Source of the DNA: Anas platyrhynchos | Taxonomy: Eukaryota; Chordata; Aves; Anseriformes; Anatidae | Assembly (NCBI RefSeq): GCF_047663525.1 | Contig: NC_092587.1 | Span: 147,507,001 to 147,571,000, forward strand | DNA: 64,000 bases | Direction of reading: 5' to 3' | Shown here: positions 1 through 12,430 of the stretch, one piece after another | How positions within the stretch are numbered: the stretch's first letter is position 1 | Layout: the number at the start of each line of letters is the position of its first letter | Notes under the pieces: model-generated | The model's database searches: none | Seen by the model: the letters and a program-made list of their open reading frames with translations, nothing else | What the model was told of the DNA's origin: nothing | Program-made: the position numbers and the translations under genes

Positions 1-1640
1 AACATTGACCTGTTCTCACTGCGGACATTGAAGTGTGCATGGCACAAGTTTGAAGTTGCTAATGTTAAGTGAGGTGAAGAGCATGGCCACCTCCTCCAGC
101 CCAGGACTGCTCCTGCATGACTGCTTGTGCCCAAGGGAACCCCTCTGCCCAGGCTGCGTAATGCAGCTCCACTTAGAGAAGTTAGAATGCTAACACAGCT
201 GAGCACAGTTACAAGGGACACACAAACAGAGCTGCCTGAGCCAAAGGCAATCTTCAAAACAACTAATGGAAACATTAAGACTCGGTCAAGTCCCCTTCTT
301 CCTCTCCAACTAGGGAGGATACAAGTCCACTACCGCAGGCACGCATGCAGCACTCTGCTTTTTCACAGGAACATACACAGCTGCAGATCCTTGAACACCA
401 AAAAAAGGCCCCTCTGGCTGTCCAGAACCCACATCTCAGACCCCTTACCTACTTCACAGCTCTCCTCCTCACCAGCAGTTCCAGCTTCAGTTCTCAGGCA
501 ACACTCCATCCTGGTTTGGGCTGGAATTAATTTCCTCCCAGTAACTGGTATGGTGCTGTGTTTTGGATTTAAAATGACTCATGTTGGTAACACACTGGTG
601 TTTTGTTACAGAGCAGTGCTTTCAGAAAGCCAAAGACTTCTCAGCTTCTCACACCACCCTGCATGCAGGCTGGGGGCACACAAGGAGCTAGGAGGGGACA
701 GAACCAGGACAACTGAGCCCTGGCTGGCTTCAGGAATATTCCAGATGCGGCTTCCTGATGAGCATTTTCAAGAGGTGACTAGCCAGAGGGTTTGAAGACA
801 TCTGTGTGGGGACAGCCTAGGAATCAGCCAGGGGGTGACGAGCAATTGCATTATTGCTTGATTTGTACAGATTTTATTACTTTTTTTTCCTCTTCCATTC
901 TGTTGAACTGCCTTTATATCAGCACACAAGCTCTTAGCTGCCCTTCCACCCCGCCCTTCTCTCCCCATGCCACTAGGGGAAGAAGAGTGACCCAACAGCT
1001 GCATGGTGCTGAGCTGCCAGCTGGGTTAAGCCAGCACACACACACACACTGATCCCTCAAATTCACCGTGCTCAGAAAACCCCCTCCCCAAGAATCCCCA
1101 CCCAACTCCTGGCCCAGACCTGAGGCCCCTGCTATTCACCCCCAGCCCAACTGAAGAGCCCATAAGTGAATACACAGCCACAGCCCAGCCTGGGGAAGGC
1201 ACATGTAGCCCTCACCAGCACCAAGCAGGACCTGCAGCCTCCCTCTGGCCACCCCTGCAGTGCCCTGCCCTCCTCTTGCTCATGCCAGACTCCTCCCATC
1301 CCCAACAGCTCAGCTGTGCCACACTGCTCCCATCCCAGCACCTCCATGTACCAAACCCCACTCCACCCCAGCCCTGAGAGGTGACCATACAGGTTGCCTC
1401 CCAAAGAGTAACGAGACTACTCCAGCCTCGGTGTCTCACCACAGACTCAAAAAGGCACTAATGACAGCTCCATTGGTCCACGCAAGCCTGAGAAGCCCCC
1501 AGCTCCCCAGGTAGAGGAACAGGCAGGAGCACACAGCAAACCCAGGCACCACCAAAAACCACCCTGCCCTACTCAGCACCATTTATAGGTCAGCCCCGAG
1601 GCTCCGCCCCCAGCCCACACACACTAATTATGCTAAGTGT
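1..1640. other. Intergenic, no gene recognised
   Basis: Moderately GC-rich, C-rich on the plus strand from about 930 to 1600, with a short CA repeat at 1036-1049. Open frames here overlap on both strands and match no family I know. Read on the minus strand, a GC box (GGGCGGAGCC) stands 12 bases before TATAAATGG at about 1610-1580, a promoter-like arrangement that may belong to an LTR. Confidence 0.4.
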
Positions 1641-1689
1641 GCTAATTAGCCACATGCGCAGTCTGTGCAAGTTTTAGCTAACTCAGGGA

Positions 1690-2155
1690 GTGTGCTGTCT
1701 ATCAACCACAAGGACAGGATTGAGGCAGGGAGCACGAGGGTGGGATGACCCCAAAAGATAAGGGAAGAAAACACAGGTACATAATACACACACATAATAG
1801 AACCAGAAAGAACTGGCTTGGGCTGCTGAAGTCTGTAAAAGAAAGGAAGGGTCAGGAGTTTAGCAGTGAGGAAGGCTGCTGGCCTTTATCAAAAGACCAC
1901 CAGAGTACACCGGACTACCACCCAAGGACTGTGTGCAAATAGGGCGGGAACCTATGTTAATAACTCTTTGGATACCTAATGAATATACAAGAGATTTACA
2001 GGGAAGGGAGATGAATATGTATATATGCTGTTAATATAAGCACCCCAGCAGTAACCCTTGGTATGTGTGTTAGGCAGAGTGATGCCCCGCACACCTGGCG
2101 CTGTAATAAAGAATACCTGCTTAATAACTTTGGTTACTGAATTTTCACTGTGTCA
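1690..2155 (+). mobile_element. Probable solo LTR of an avian endogenous retrovirus
   Basis: A TATA-like stretch (about 2018-2038), a GC-rich R-like segment, AATAAA at 2105-2110 and a T-rich tail ending in CA at 2155 follow LTR order U3-R-U5. The 5' edge is uncertain. A CR1 fragment starts immediately after it. No retroviral gene directly follows it. Confidence 0.55.
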
Positions 2156-2159
2156 GACT

Positions 2160-2690
2160 CAACCTGTCCAGGTCCCTCTGCAGGGCCTTCCTACTCTCTG
2201 GCATATTGACACTCCCCCCAGTTTGGTGTCATTGCAAGCTTACAGAGGGTGCACTCAGTTCCCTCATCCAAATCATCAATAAAGATATTAAACAGGATGG
2301 CCCGCAACACTGACCTCTGGGGATCACCACTTGTGACCGGTCACCAGCTGGATTTCACTCCATTCACCACCACTCTCTGGGCCTGGACATCCAGCCAGTT
2401 TTTTATCCAGCAAAAATGTACCTGTCCAAGCCGTGGGCTGCCAGCTTCTCCAGAATACTGTGGTAGACTGTGTTAAAGGCCTGACTGAAGTCTAGGTAGA
2501 CTTCAAGAGCCTTTCCCTCATCCACTAGGTGGGTCACCCGGTCATAGAAGGAGATGAGATTGGTCAGATGGGACTTGCCTTTTGTGAATCCATGCTGGTT
2601 GTCCTGCACATGCTGTGTTATTGCACTCAGGATAATCTGTTCCATCACCTTCCCTGGCACCGCCCGAGGTCAGGCTGACTGAAGCATACC
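2160..2690 (-). mobile_element. CR1 LINE fragment (reverse transcriptase part)
   Basis: The minus-strand frame (2660-2403) shows CR1 reverse-transcriptase signatures, such as KVMEQIILSAI and DFSQAFNTV. The lower part continues as a CR1 body out of frame. It is truncated at both ends and degenerate. Confidence 0.85.
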
Positions 2691-3185
2691 AGCTACTATG
2701 AGGGAAATTAACTCTATCCTAACTGAAGCCAGGACAGATGGGAATCACGGAGTCTTGGTGGGATATTGCTGCTAGTGCACTGTCATGGTAGCAATCAGCA
2801 CCTGCTGAGGGTTCTTTGATCTTCAGTAACCCCACAACACAAGGGCCCTCCAACAGGGAAGACAGCTGCTTAATTTTCCCTGTTGCCAAGGCAGCTATGC
2901 CAAAAGCCCACCAGTACACTTCTGGGTCCCTGAAGTACCCTCTTCTGAGGTAGTCTGTGCCAAGCATGCATGGAGCCTTGGGGCCAGTCACAGTGGGGTG
3001 CTTTTGCCACTCCTTCCCAGTTTGGCTCCTTTCAGCCTCCAATACAGTTATCTGTTGGGATCCCACATCACTCCAGAAATATAAATGGGGTCTGCCCATA
3101 TACAGTTTGATGGCATTTTGTGGGCACTGTGCACTGGTGCCCACTCAAGCCTTACACTTCTGCGGGTCTGATGTGCCAGACTACT
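2690..3185 (-). mobile_element. Endogenous retrovirus pol fragment (ERVL-like)
   Basis: A minus-strand open frame of 141 codons (3144-2719) includes LGTDYLRRGYF, a motif typical of the protease / RT-leader part of avian class III (ERVL-like) elements, and a downstream stretch leading toward an RT start. There is no LTR directly beside it and no other viral gene, so it is a broken relic caught between two CR1 fragments. Confidence 0.6.
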
Positions 3186-3239
3186 GAATCCACACCATCC
3201 AATAAACCTGGTTATCCCATTCCTCCACCTGTTCTACAT

Positions 3240-3965
3240 TCAAGTATCATGTCCTCCAAGCTCAAAATTGATGTATCCCTATGAGTAAGAAGGCAGGCAA
3301 AGGGGGCAGGAGATCTGCCTGGATGAGCGAGGAGCTCCTGGCAAAACTCACACAGAAAAAGGAAGTATACAGCATGTAGAAAAATGGCCAGGCCACTTGG
3401 GAGGAATATACGAGCATTGTCAGAGTATGCAGGGATGTGATGAGGAATGCCAAGACCCATTTGGAAAAAATCTGGCACAAGAGGTGCCTGAGGACTAGAA
3501 GAAAGACAGTATTACTTCAGCCTTCAAAAAGGGCAAGAAGGTGGATCCAGGCAACTACAGGCCAGTCAGCCTCACTTTTGTCCCTGGAAAAGTGATGGAA
3601 CAGCTCATCCTGGAGGTCATCTCCAAGCACGTGGAAGATTAGAAGCTGATCAGGAGTAGTCAGCATGGACTCACCAAGGGAAAATCATGCTTAATCAATT
3701 GGATAGCCTTCTATGAAGGGATGACTGACTGGGTAAATGAGCAGTGGATGTTGTCTACCTTGATTTCAGCAAGCTTTTCGACACTATCCCTGGAAGTCTT
3801 TAAAAGACGTTTAGATGTAGAGCTTAGGGATATGGTTTAGTGGGGACTGTTAGTGTTAGGTCAGAGGTTGGACTCGATGATCTTGAGGTCTCTTCCAACC
3901 TAGAAATTCTGTGATTCTGTGATCTCCCATGACATCCTCATAGACAAACTCAGGAAGTGTGAATT
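3240..3965 (+). mobile_element. CR1 LINE fragment (ORF2), interrupted by a second CR1
   Basis: Plus-strand CR1 ORF2 remnants with frameshifts and stops cover the stretch before the RT and the RT itself. The sequence runs to GACACTATC at 3788, breaks, and resumes with the expected TCCCATGACATCC at 3925. It is degenerate and non-coding. Confidence 0.85.
3789..3921 (+). mobile_element. CR1 3' end nested in a CR1
   Basis: A 133-bp CR1 3' terminus, with the GGTTGGACTCGATGATCTT-type segment and an ATTCTGTG tail, lies inside the ORF2 of another CR1. A short ATC repeat flanks it (3786-3788, 3922-3924). Confidence 0.8.
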
Positions 3966-5985
3966 TCCTTGGAGAAAATATCTCCCTGATATTTACTTTG
4001 GTTGAATGAATAAATTGTACTAAATGTTTTGATTCTAGTGTTGAAGGATGTTGATTCTAATGCTGAAGGATAAAGCAAAGCACACTGAAACTATCTTAAG
4101 ACCTCACCACCCACACCAGAAAAATGTTCAGCATCACCACAACAGAGCATTAGACACAGGTAGGTGGTGGGGTTTACAGCAGTCATCACTTAGCATGCCT
4201 GTAGGCATTGTCATAAAACTGGGAATTATCAGACTGTACTTAGGCACTTCTGTAAATTGTTTACTTCATTATTCAAGTAAGATTGAATTTTAGCATCCCA
4301 GTCTCTGTACTCACATCCTACCTTCAGCTGTGAGAAGCTGTGTGACAGCCTTACTCTCCCTTCGGAGCAAGCAGGGTGAGAGGAGACCTGAGGGACATGT
4401 TTGATTCCTTTATCAGACTATTGAGATCACTGAACTTCATGTGCCCTATTTGTTCAGCAAGTGCACTAACCACTAAGCTTTTATGTATAATAAGGTCAGA
4501 CCACCACTTCTTCCTCTTGTGGCCATGTTTTGGAATGAAAATGTGTCATACTCAGTGCTGTCATAAGTAGGGGTGACTAGATAATGAATGTCGAATAGAT
4601 TTAGGCTTGAGATAAGTACTGAGACATGCCATTTAGCTGCCCTGGGGCATGTGAATTGGCAGAACATTTTGTCAGGAGGGAGCTTTACCCATGGAGAGCT
4701 GAAAGCATATGGCCATGTCACTATTTAGGCTGCCAAAATACTTATGTGGAGTTAAGGTGAATCGTATACTCGCACTGAAATCACTTACTTTTAAGTAAGT
4801 AAGAATGATGTTTTTGGTGACTTTCAATAACTTAGCCTCATGTTCAGTTTTCATGATTCTCTTTGGACCTCTACTGAGGAGTTCCTAAAAAGTGTTGTGT
4901 TTTATTTATTTATTTATTTGAGTAAAGCCAGTTCAGAAGCCAGTTCAGAAGCTATGCAGGATGTTCCTAACTGCCTATGCAGAGGCACTGATTGGAGCCT
5001 GCTCCCAGGGGAGTGTTTTGCAACTGGGTGAATGAGTAGTGGAATTTAGATCTTTGTGCACTGAAAAACTAGTTGAAAGCTCAACAGAGTGCAATGGTGC
5101 TGGAGTCTTTATTTGGACAGTGAAAGGATTTTGTAGTAGGACTGAGGGAGAGGGTGCTACCTTCTATATCAGGTACAAGTAGATGGCCATAGAGCGATAG
5201 AGCCAGAACTCTATTGCTTCTGCTGGGGATACCCTTAAGATGTGCTCAGCACCTACAGCTTTATTGCTAAGCAGAGGCTCTGCTGGTCTTCACAGTCCAC
5301 ATAAAGCAATACTGTAACTACTTGTACAGGGAAAACAAAAAGAACAAAAAAAAAAAAAAAAAAAAAAAGACGCTTGTCCAGTCCAATCTAAAAGGAATTG
5401 CGAGACTCTGATAAACAATTTTCATATGTAAACTGTGAGTGGTTGAGAGTGCTTGCATGGTTCCCTGTTTACTAAACTGCCTGGATTACAACAGCTAATA
5501 CAATAGGAAAAGCTTGGGGTGGGGGTGACAGGGATCACACCCAAACCCGTTCAGCCATACTCAAAAGGAAAAAGTCTTCAACAAATTGAAAAAGCAACCT
5601 GCAAATTACAAAGAAATTTTTGACGCAACAGGAGTCAGCTTGCAAAGCAGTATAAAGTAGGCAGGGAAATTTGTACTGGGAGACGGAGATGGGGAACAGA
5701 GCTATGCACTCACCGGAGCGTGGGGTGGGCACAGGGGCTTCATGGGGGCTTTCTCACCAGGGCATGGGTCAGTGGGTGCAGGAAGCAGCCCGGGGAATGA
5801 CACAAGGCTGGGGCACGCACCTGCCCCACAAGGAGGGGTGTGCACAAGGGGCACCCACGGTGGCGGGGCCTGTTGATACCAGTAAATAGCTTGATTGTTT
5901 TGTTCACTTTGTTTTGTGTGGAAGAGATAAAGTATGTGCTTTGAGGAAAGGGCAAGATGACCCTGACCTTGGAGATGTCTGATGG
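3966..5985. other. Intergenic, no gene recognised
   Basis: AT-rich except for a GC-richer part at about 5680-5870. It holds a 23-A run (5346-5368), a TTTA repeat (about 4900-4920) and a tandem copy of GCCAGTTCAGAA (about 4927-4950). I see no supportable gene. Confidence 0.5.
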
Positions 5986-6460
5986 ATGATTAACTGAGGA
6001 ACTAGTAATCAGACAAACTGTTATGTTGACATTCTTGAGGGAAACATTCTGGTTAGGCCCTTGAATGTGTTACCAATAAATATAATGTGAATAGCTGACT
6101 GAAAAACAAAGATTGGGAGTATTCTTATGTGAACTATCCATGAACAAACCTCGTGATAATAGTAAAAAATTAAGTCTCTCTGGGGTGTGAGACCCCAGCG
6201 CAACAAGGGACCCTCCCTCTCTGAGGATGCGCAGAATGATTGTGTCATGTCAGCAGTGTGCTAATTAGGTAACCAGTCGGAGACAAGGGAATTGTACAAA
6301 CATGTAAACGTATTGATAAGGGATTGCATAAAGAGTAGTGCAGAAGGTCCTAAGAGTGCCAGCTTCGTGGGAAACCACCTCGTACCCAGACTTGCACAAT
6401 TCTCAAATAAACAATATCTTGACCTAGCAGGTGGATTGGCTCATTGCTCACCAGGTAATG
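5986..6460 (+). mobile_element. Probable LTR of an avian endogenous retrovirus
   Basis: A segment with GAGACCCCAGCGCAACAAGGGACC, a short GCGC-rich part and AATAAA (about 6407-6412) followed by a short U5-like tail. It resembles avian ERV LTRs from memory. The ends are not sharply definable and no target duplication was found. Confidence 0.4.
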
Positions 6461-9400
6461 AATCCAAACTCTTCATTGGAAAATACTGTCAATGGAGGTA
6501 TGTGTGGGGATGAGTTCTGCACAGGATGCTATAAAAGGTATTTAGAAACCAGAAGGTATGTATTAACATTTTATGTTTGGTACTGTGGTTTGTCTGTTGC
6601 AGTTGATCCTGGTCACATAGTTCATTGATGGCTAGTTAATTATGTAGTTTTAATAAATCAATAAATTGCTTTGTGTCAGCCTTTTTTAAGGTATATGAAT
6701 CGAACTTTTTTTTTTTAAATTATTTATTTATTTACTTTATTTTATTTCCCTGTTACATCTAAGTATTTTGTAATTTTTGGGAAAACAGCACTTAAAGCTA
6801 TGGTGGTTTTGGAAACTTGCTTTAGAGAAGGAATATATATGCTTTAATTGCAGGAACTGTCTGTAGAATTGAAAATTGTACTGTCTCCTGCTATTTATTC
6901 TTCCTAGGATGGTCTGTTATATCAAACTCAGAGACAAGATATTTCAGAGCACCCTGGGATGAATAAGCTGTAAAAATCACAATAAGATATGATGGAAGGA
7001 TGCAGTGTATGGCTTTCTGGATCATTATCATTAGCTTTCTGGAACTGTGTTGGGTAAAAAATATGTACAGATGTTCATTAGTCAGTTAGCTGCCTGCAAC
7101 ATGAAACAAAGCCACAGAGATGGAGGGAAGCTCTTAGCCTCTTATCATATATGACATGATCTAGAATAGAAAATAAAATTACATTTAGCAAGGTACAGCA
7201 GAAGCTATCTGATTCTTAAATATTGCTGGGCACAAAATGTAGACACGAAGGCACTGCATTTATATTAAGCATCAAGTTTAGGCAGTTGAATCATCCACTA
7301 GGGAAACCTCTCTCTCCTATCAGATTTTACAAGCCAAAGTCACTTTATGCTCACATGGATGACAGAAAACTACCTCAGCAAGATAAGTGAGGAAAAAAAA
7401 AAAAAAAGAAAAAAAAAGAAAAGGGCAAATTAGGTTATTTTGTGTTAGTGACGAGCACCAGCCACAGCACCAGAGAAGGATAGGCAGCCAGCTGTGGGGT
7501 TCTTTCATGCTGCCAGGATTCAACCTTAGCACTTTGGGTTTCCTGATCTGCGCTTCTGTAGCCACTGAAGATGGCCCAGTGTTGTGATCAATCTGCACAA
7601 GAATCATGAGCAGAGTAATTGCTCTTAGTCCATTTGACAGTAAATGCATATATAGTCTCTATCTATCCAATTAACATCCTACTCATGGTTCTTCAACAGT
7701 CATTGTTGGGTGTGTTCACTTAGATGTGAATTTTAAGAGTCAGACCTGAAAACAATTATGTAATTTTATGCAAGCAAAAAACACCTGATGAAATCAAAAT
7801 CTTAATTGAATCAATCTTGTGTAGTTTTATTCAGCTTCTTAAAGATCTCCTTTCAGCCTTCCATATTATCTGTACCTACACCTGACTAGCTATTTCTCAT
7901 TAATTGCTTGCTCTAGTGTTACAATATTTTGTAAGCCCTCTTAAAAGGCTGTGAAAAATGATGTTAATGAATCAGTACTTCAGATTTGATATAAAGTTCA
8001 TATTCAAATAATTACAGTATCTGTCTCATTATACAAAGCAGACAGTAAAAGTGTTTTCCATGAGACTACAAATTAATATAAGGCTTATACCCCATATTTT
8101 CCTAGATGAGCAGTGCACTTTTTGTGTGTGCGTGTGATGCAGTTCGTTAAATACAATGTGTGAAAGACACTCTCTCCTTTTTGCGACCAGTCCCCTGCAA
8201 TTCTGAGATTGTAGAGCTGTTAGGGGCAAAAGGTTTCTCATCAAGTGTATACAAAGCGGCAAGCACAAACCCCTAGATGGCAGTGAGGCCTCTAAATTAA
8301 CATGAACAGAGTAATAACAGTGGGCTGTAACGTGAAGGATTGCAGCAAAGCAATGCTATTGATGTAGAAGAAAAGGTAGATGGATTAGGTGTATGTATTT
8401 GGAAGTGAGATACAAAAAATGCCAATCTGTGTCTTCAAAAGTATTTTCAGGTTGATAAAATTTTGGAAAAGGGAGAAAACAGAAAAAAAAAAAAAAAAGG
8501 ATTTGAAATAATTTATTCAAAACATGGAGTATGATCTTGAACTAACACAAGTTCCATATGATATAGTACAAATAGCTTAAATTATGTGATTAGCATAAGC
8601 AGAATGGGACACATCAGAGCAAATACGCCCATAGGTGAATGCACAAGAAGAGACCTGAAAGCTATAGCTTTCATATAGCCAGAGTCCTTCAGGAGGAAGG
8701 ATTATTTCACAAGCTAATTGCTTGGGTAGGGGTCTGAGACCAGAAGTGAGAAGAGTTAACTGGAAAACAAGGTCACTGTATAGATCTGTACTGCCTTTCC
8801 TGTATAGGCCTTAGAACTCCACATACATCAAGACCAAGACCCTGTTAAGAAATACATGTAAGGTCTTCGATAAATTTTAAATCAGAATCTGTATGTTTTC
8901 CCACTTCATTCTTTAAATATCAGTGTATATATATATACAAATGTACACATACATATATAAAGTACATGAAAGTGTATTAGAACTTCCAGATCTTTTCTTG
9001 AAGCTTTCCATCCACTAACAGTATACTGGATTAGAAACAACCTCTGAATACACTTACAGTCTTAGCAGGACTGTTGTTATATTCCAGTTCAGTATTACTC
9101 ACTCAGAATTTCCTTGGCTACTTTGCCTACACAGTTTATTAGTAAATATTGCCCAATAAACCTCTTCTGAAGTGATCTTAAATAATGGGAAAAAAAGATC
9201 ACCTTTTTAGATTTGACTTAATGCCAAATTACAAATGATGCCATAAATACCATTCTCTTTCATTTGTTTTTATATGCCATTGTTTCTCATTTTACAGATT
9301 TGCTGCTTTTTCCTTCCACAAAGCTTCTTAAACCAATTAATCTCCAAGTAAATATTTTCATTTTAACCAGTTAATTCCAATTAAATCACAATTCTCCCTC

Positions 9401-9965
9401 TGCTCCTGAGCATAATAACATGATCTTATTATACACGAGTCTGACATTGGTGTATAACAAAATGGTTGCTTTTTTTTTTTTTTTTTTTCTTTCTTAACCT
9501 TCATATTTCTTGCTGCAACAAGGAAAACATTCAGCAATAGTCACGTTTCTTTCCTGTATGTGAAACTACATTAATAAAATACCATGCTCCCTTTTGAGCT
9601 CAATGGCTGCTGCAGTAGGTGAGATTATGAGCTAAATTTTGATAGCTACATTGTGTGAGGTTGCAACTGGAGGGTCTGACAGCCATGGAGGTTAAAAAGC
9701 TCATGTGCAGTATGATTCCCTGAACCCATGAATCATTTGTTTTAGGAGATGAACAGTGCCACAGAATTGCCTATTTTTCTCCATGGACCATAGTGGAATA
9801 CTTAATGGTTGCCTCAGAATATGGATGCATCCTCATTACACGTCTTCGCTGAATCAGAAGAAGATTGGGTGTATCCTGGGTGATTAAACATAGCCAATCT
9901 GATCTGATCTGTTGCATTCATAATTGGAGGGGTAAGAACTGGAGTGGTAAGAAAGCCATTTTAGT
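6461..9965. other. Intergenic, no gene recognised
   Basis: AT-rich sequence with poly-A/T runs (about 7392-7420, 8484-8500, 9471-9490) and a TA-rich tract (about 8924-8960). No coding frame or repeat family was recognised. Confidence 0.5.
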
Positions 9966-9969
9966 CACC

Positions 9970-10890
9970 ATATTGGGTTTATGTGGCAAGGTTTTGGCAG
10001 CAGGGGACGGCAGGAGTGGCCGCTGTGAGCAAAGCCGAGCAGCTGCCCCATGTCAGATCAGAGCCAGCTCCAGCTGGCTCTAAAAGGGACCCGTTGCTGT
10101 CCAGAGCCAGGCCAGTAAGTGATGTTGTTTATACCTCTGGAAGAGCAGATTTAAGGAAGGGAAAAACCTACTGCACAGCAGCAGCTGGGAGGCAGGAGTG
10201 AGAAGCAGCCCTGCAGACCCCTTGCTCAGTGCAGCAGGAGGGTGGGAGGTCCTCCAGGCACACAGCAGCAGTTCCCCTGTGGCCTGTGGAGAGGCCCCTG
10301 GTGGAGCAGGCTGTCCCCCTGCAGCCCATGGGTCCCACATGGAGCAGATCTCCACACTGCAGCCCCCCCATGGGTGGAGGAGCCCCCTGTGGAGCAGGTG
10401 GATGTGGCCTGGAGGAGGCTGCGGCCCATGGAGAGCCCCCGCAGGAGCAGGCCCCGGGCCGGAGCTGCAGCCCGTGGAGAGGAGCCCACGCAGGAGCAGG
10501 GGGTCTGGGGGGAGCTGCCGCCCAGCCATGGGGGACCCGTGCTGGAGCAGTTTGCTCCTGGGGGATGGATGGACCCCATGGGACGGAGCTGTGTGAGAGC
10601 AGTGCTTGAAGAGCTGCTGCCCATGGGCAGCCCCCACAGGATCAGATCAGGAAGGACGGCATCCCGTGGGAGGGACCCCACGGGGAGCAGGGGCAGAGAG
10701 GGACCATGAGGGAGTGGGGGAGACAAAGCATCATGGACTGACCACAGCCCCCATTCCCTGTTCCCCTGTGTCACTTGGGGGGAAGAGGTGGAAGAGGGTG
10801 TATGGGGAAAGGTATTTCCAGTTTGCTTTTAGTTTCTGACTTCTCTAGTCTGTTGGTGAGTTGTTTCTCAATTAAATAATATTTCCAAAT
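9970..10890 (+). mobile_element. GC-rich solo LTR, avian ERVL-like
   Basis: It begins GGGTTTATGTGGCAAGG, has a TATA-like TTTAAGG near 10,150, then a GC-rich part built of degenerate units each containing GGAGCAG (seven copies between about 10,300 and 10,690) with CCCATGG. It ends in a T-rich tail with TTAAATAAT. This matches, from memory, the layout of avian ERVL-type LTRs. The open frames on both strands here come from the low-complexity GC-rich units and are not genes. Confidence 0.6.
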
Positions 10891-11217
10891 TATTTTTTTT
10901 TCTCAATTAAATATTGTATCCTGAGAAATAATAAAGTTTCTCTTAGGTAAAACAAAGGAAGTTCAAGAAAGCATGGTTTTGTTTTGTTTTGTTTTGTTGC
11001 CCTCAGAAGCAAATGCAGTACATAACAGAAGGCTTTGGCTCACTGTTACTTCACTTTCATAAAAAGATTGCTTCATTGGCATTGGTGCTCCATAAACAAT
11101 TCCTTTTTCTATTTATTTTTGTTTGTTTGCAGAATCAGAAGTGATACACTCAGAAGAAAGAGAAGATTTTTACTACCAGTTTGGTTTGTGCTGATATTAA
11201 AACAGACAGAAACGGTC

Positions 11218-11326
11218 CTGGGCAGACTGCTTTAGGTGTCTCTTCTTGAGCAGGGGGGTTGGACCAGATGACCTCCAGAGGGTCTTTCCAACCTCAGGCA
11301 CTTTGTGGTTCTGCAGTTCTGTGAAA
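11218..11326 (+). mobile_element. CR1 3' end
   Basis: GGTTGGACCAGATGACCTCC followed by CTTTCCAACCT and a TTCTGTG-type tail is the typical CR1 3' terminus. Confidence 0.85.
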
Positions 11327-11709
11327 ATGTGAAATCCCGACTACTGTGGGCACCGCTGCCCTCTGGTGGGCGACAGGCTGTCCGTACATCTGAGTGAAGG
11401 AATTAATCTCCCTGAATTTACCATTACTAAAAAGATTATGGTTATGTGAGGCTATCCACCAATAATTAATGAGGGTCGCAAGCTAAATTAGCTATTTTTA
11501 TGCTGTAAAATACATTGCTTGTTCTTTTTATTTATTTATTTTGTATGTGTGTATATGTGTGTTCTGAGTTTGGTGGTGATAGGAAAAAAAGACAGAACAG
11601 GTGAAGATAGCAAATAAATGATGGACGAAGTGGCAGACCATGTGTTCCACTGCTCACTGCTTCCACTGGTGGCAAAGTAGAAACAGAGAGTCGATTAAAG
11701 ACACGAGTA

Positions 11710-12430
11710 TGATCCATTGTAGAATATACTGAGTTGGAAGGGACCCACAAGAATTACTGAGTCCGACTCCTGGCACCACACAGAACCACCCAAAATCAAA
11801 CCCTATGTCTGTGAGCACTGTCCAAACACAAAAAGAACAATTAAAGCAATGCATTTTCCCTAATCTCATCTTTAGAGCATCAGAACTTTACGGGTTGAAG
11901 TTGTCCAAGACAATTCATCCTGACATAAAACAGATACAGCAGTATAAGCTTAGCAATGTTATGAGACAACTGAAATTAAGTTCCTAGAGTGGCAGAAGCT
12001 GAGCAACTTGAGAAACGATCAGAGGCAGAAGGACCTCGTGTGTGACTGCACATTACATAACATACATATTTTCATTTTAATATATAAATTGCATGTTTCA
12101 AAGCAGCTATGTTATCTGCCAACTGCGCATCATTAACATAGAAAACATAGAATATCCAGAGTTGCAAGGGACCCACAAGAATTACTGAGTCCATATGTCT
12201 GTGAGCACTGTCCAAACACTTAGTGAACTCCAGCAGGCTCGGTGCTGTGACCACTGCCCTGGGCAGCCTGTCCCAGTGCCCGACCCCCCTCTGGGTGCAG
12301 ACCCTTTCCCTAACCCCCAACCTGACCCTCCCCTGTCCCAGCTCCATGCCATTCCCTCAGGTCCTGTCGCTGTCCCCAGAGAGCATAGCTCAGCACCTGC
12401 CCCTCTGCTCCCCTCATGAAGGAGCTGAAC
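11710..12430 (-). mobile_element. CR1 3' part interrupted by a 364-bp insertion
   Basis: A minus-strand CR1 tip begins at about 11712 and reads into the body up to 11829. It resumes at 12194 and continues as uninterrupted CR1 to about 12430 (GCTCGGTGCTGTGACC, CTGGGTGCAGACC). Removing 11830-12193 and one copy of the 26-bp repeat restores a colinear CR1. Confidence 0.85.
11830..12193 (-). mobile_element. Inserted block: CR1 3' tip plus 3' flank, 26-bp direct repeats
   Basis: This insertion lies between identical 26-bp repeats at 11804-11829 and 12194-12219. Read on the minus strand it starts with a CR1 3' tip of roughly 45 bp and continues into about 310 bp that is not CR1. Bases 11831-12186 recur without gaps at 15742-16097. 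Confidence 0.8.

Noticed and set aside
127-795. 222-codon plus-strand frame
   Set aside because: No recognisable domain, overlapping frames on the other strand, and no splice or promoter context. Probably chance or an eroded repeat.
7320-7649. 109-codon minus-strand frame
   Set aside because: It includes a translated poly-A/T run and has no family signature.
10080-10774. Several 120-185 codon frames on both strands
   Set aside because: They come from the repetitive GC-rich LTR units. Frames open in all directions reflect composition rather than coding.
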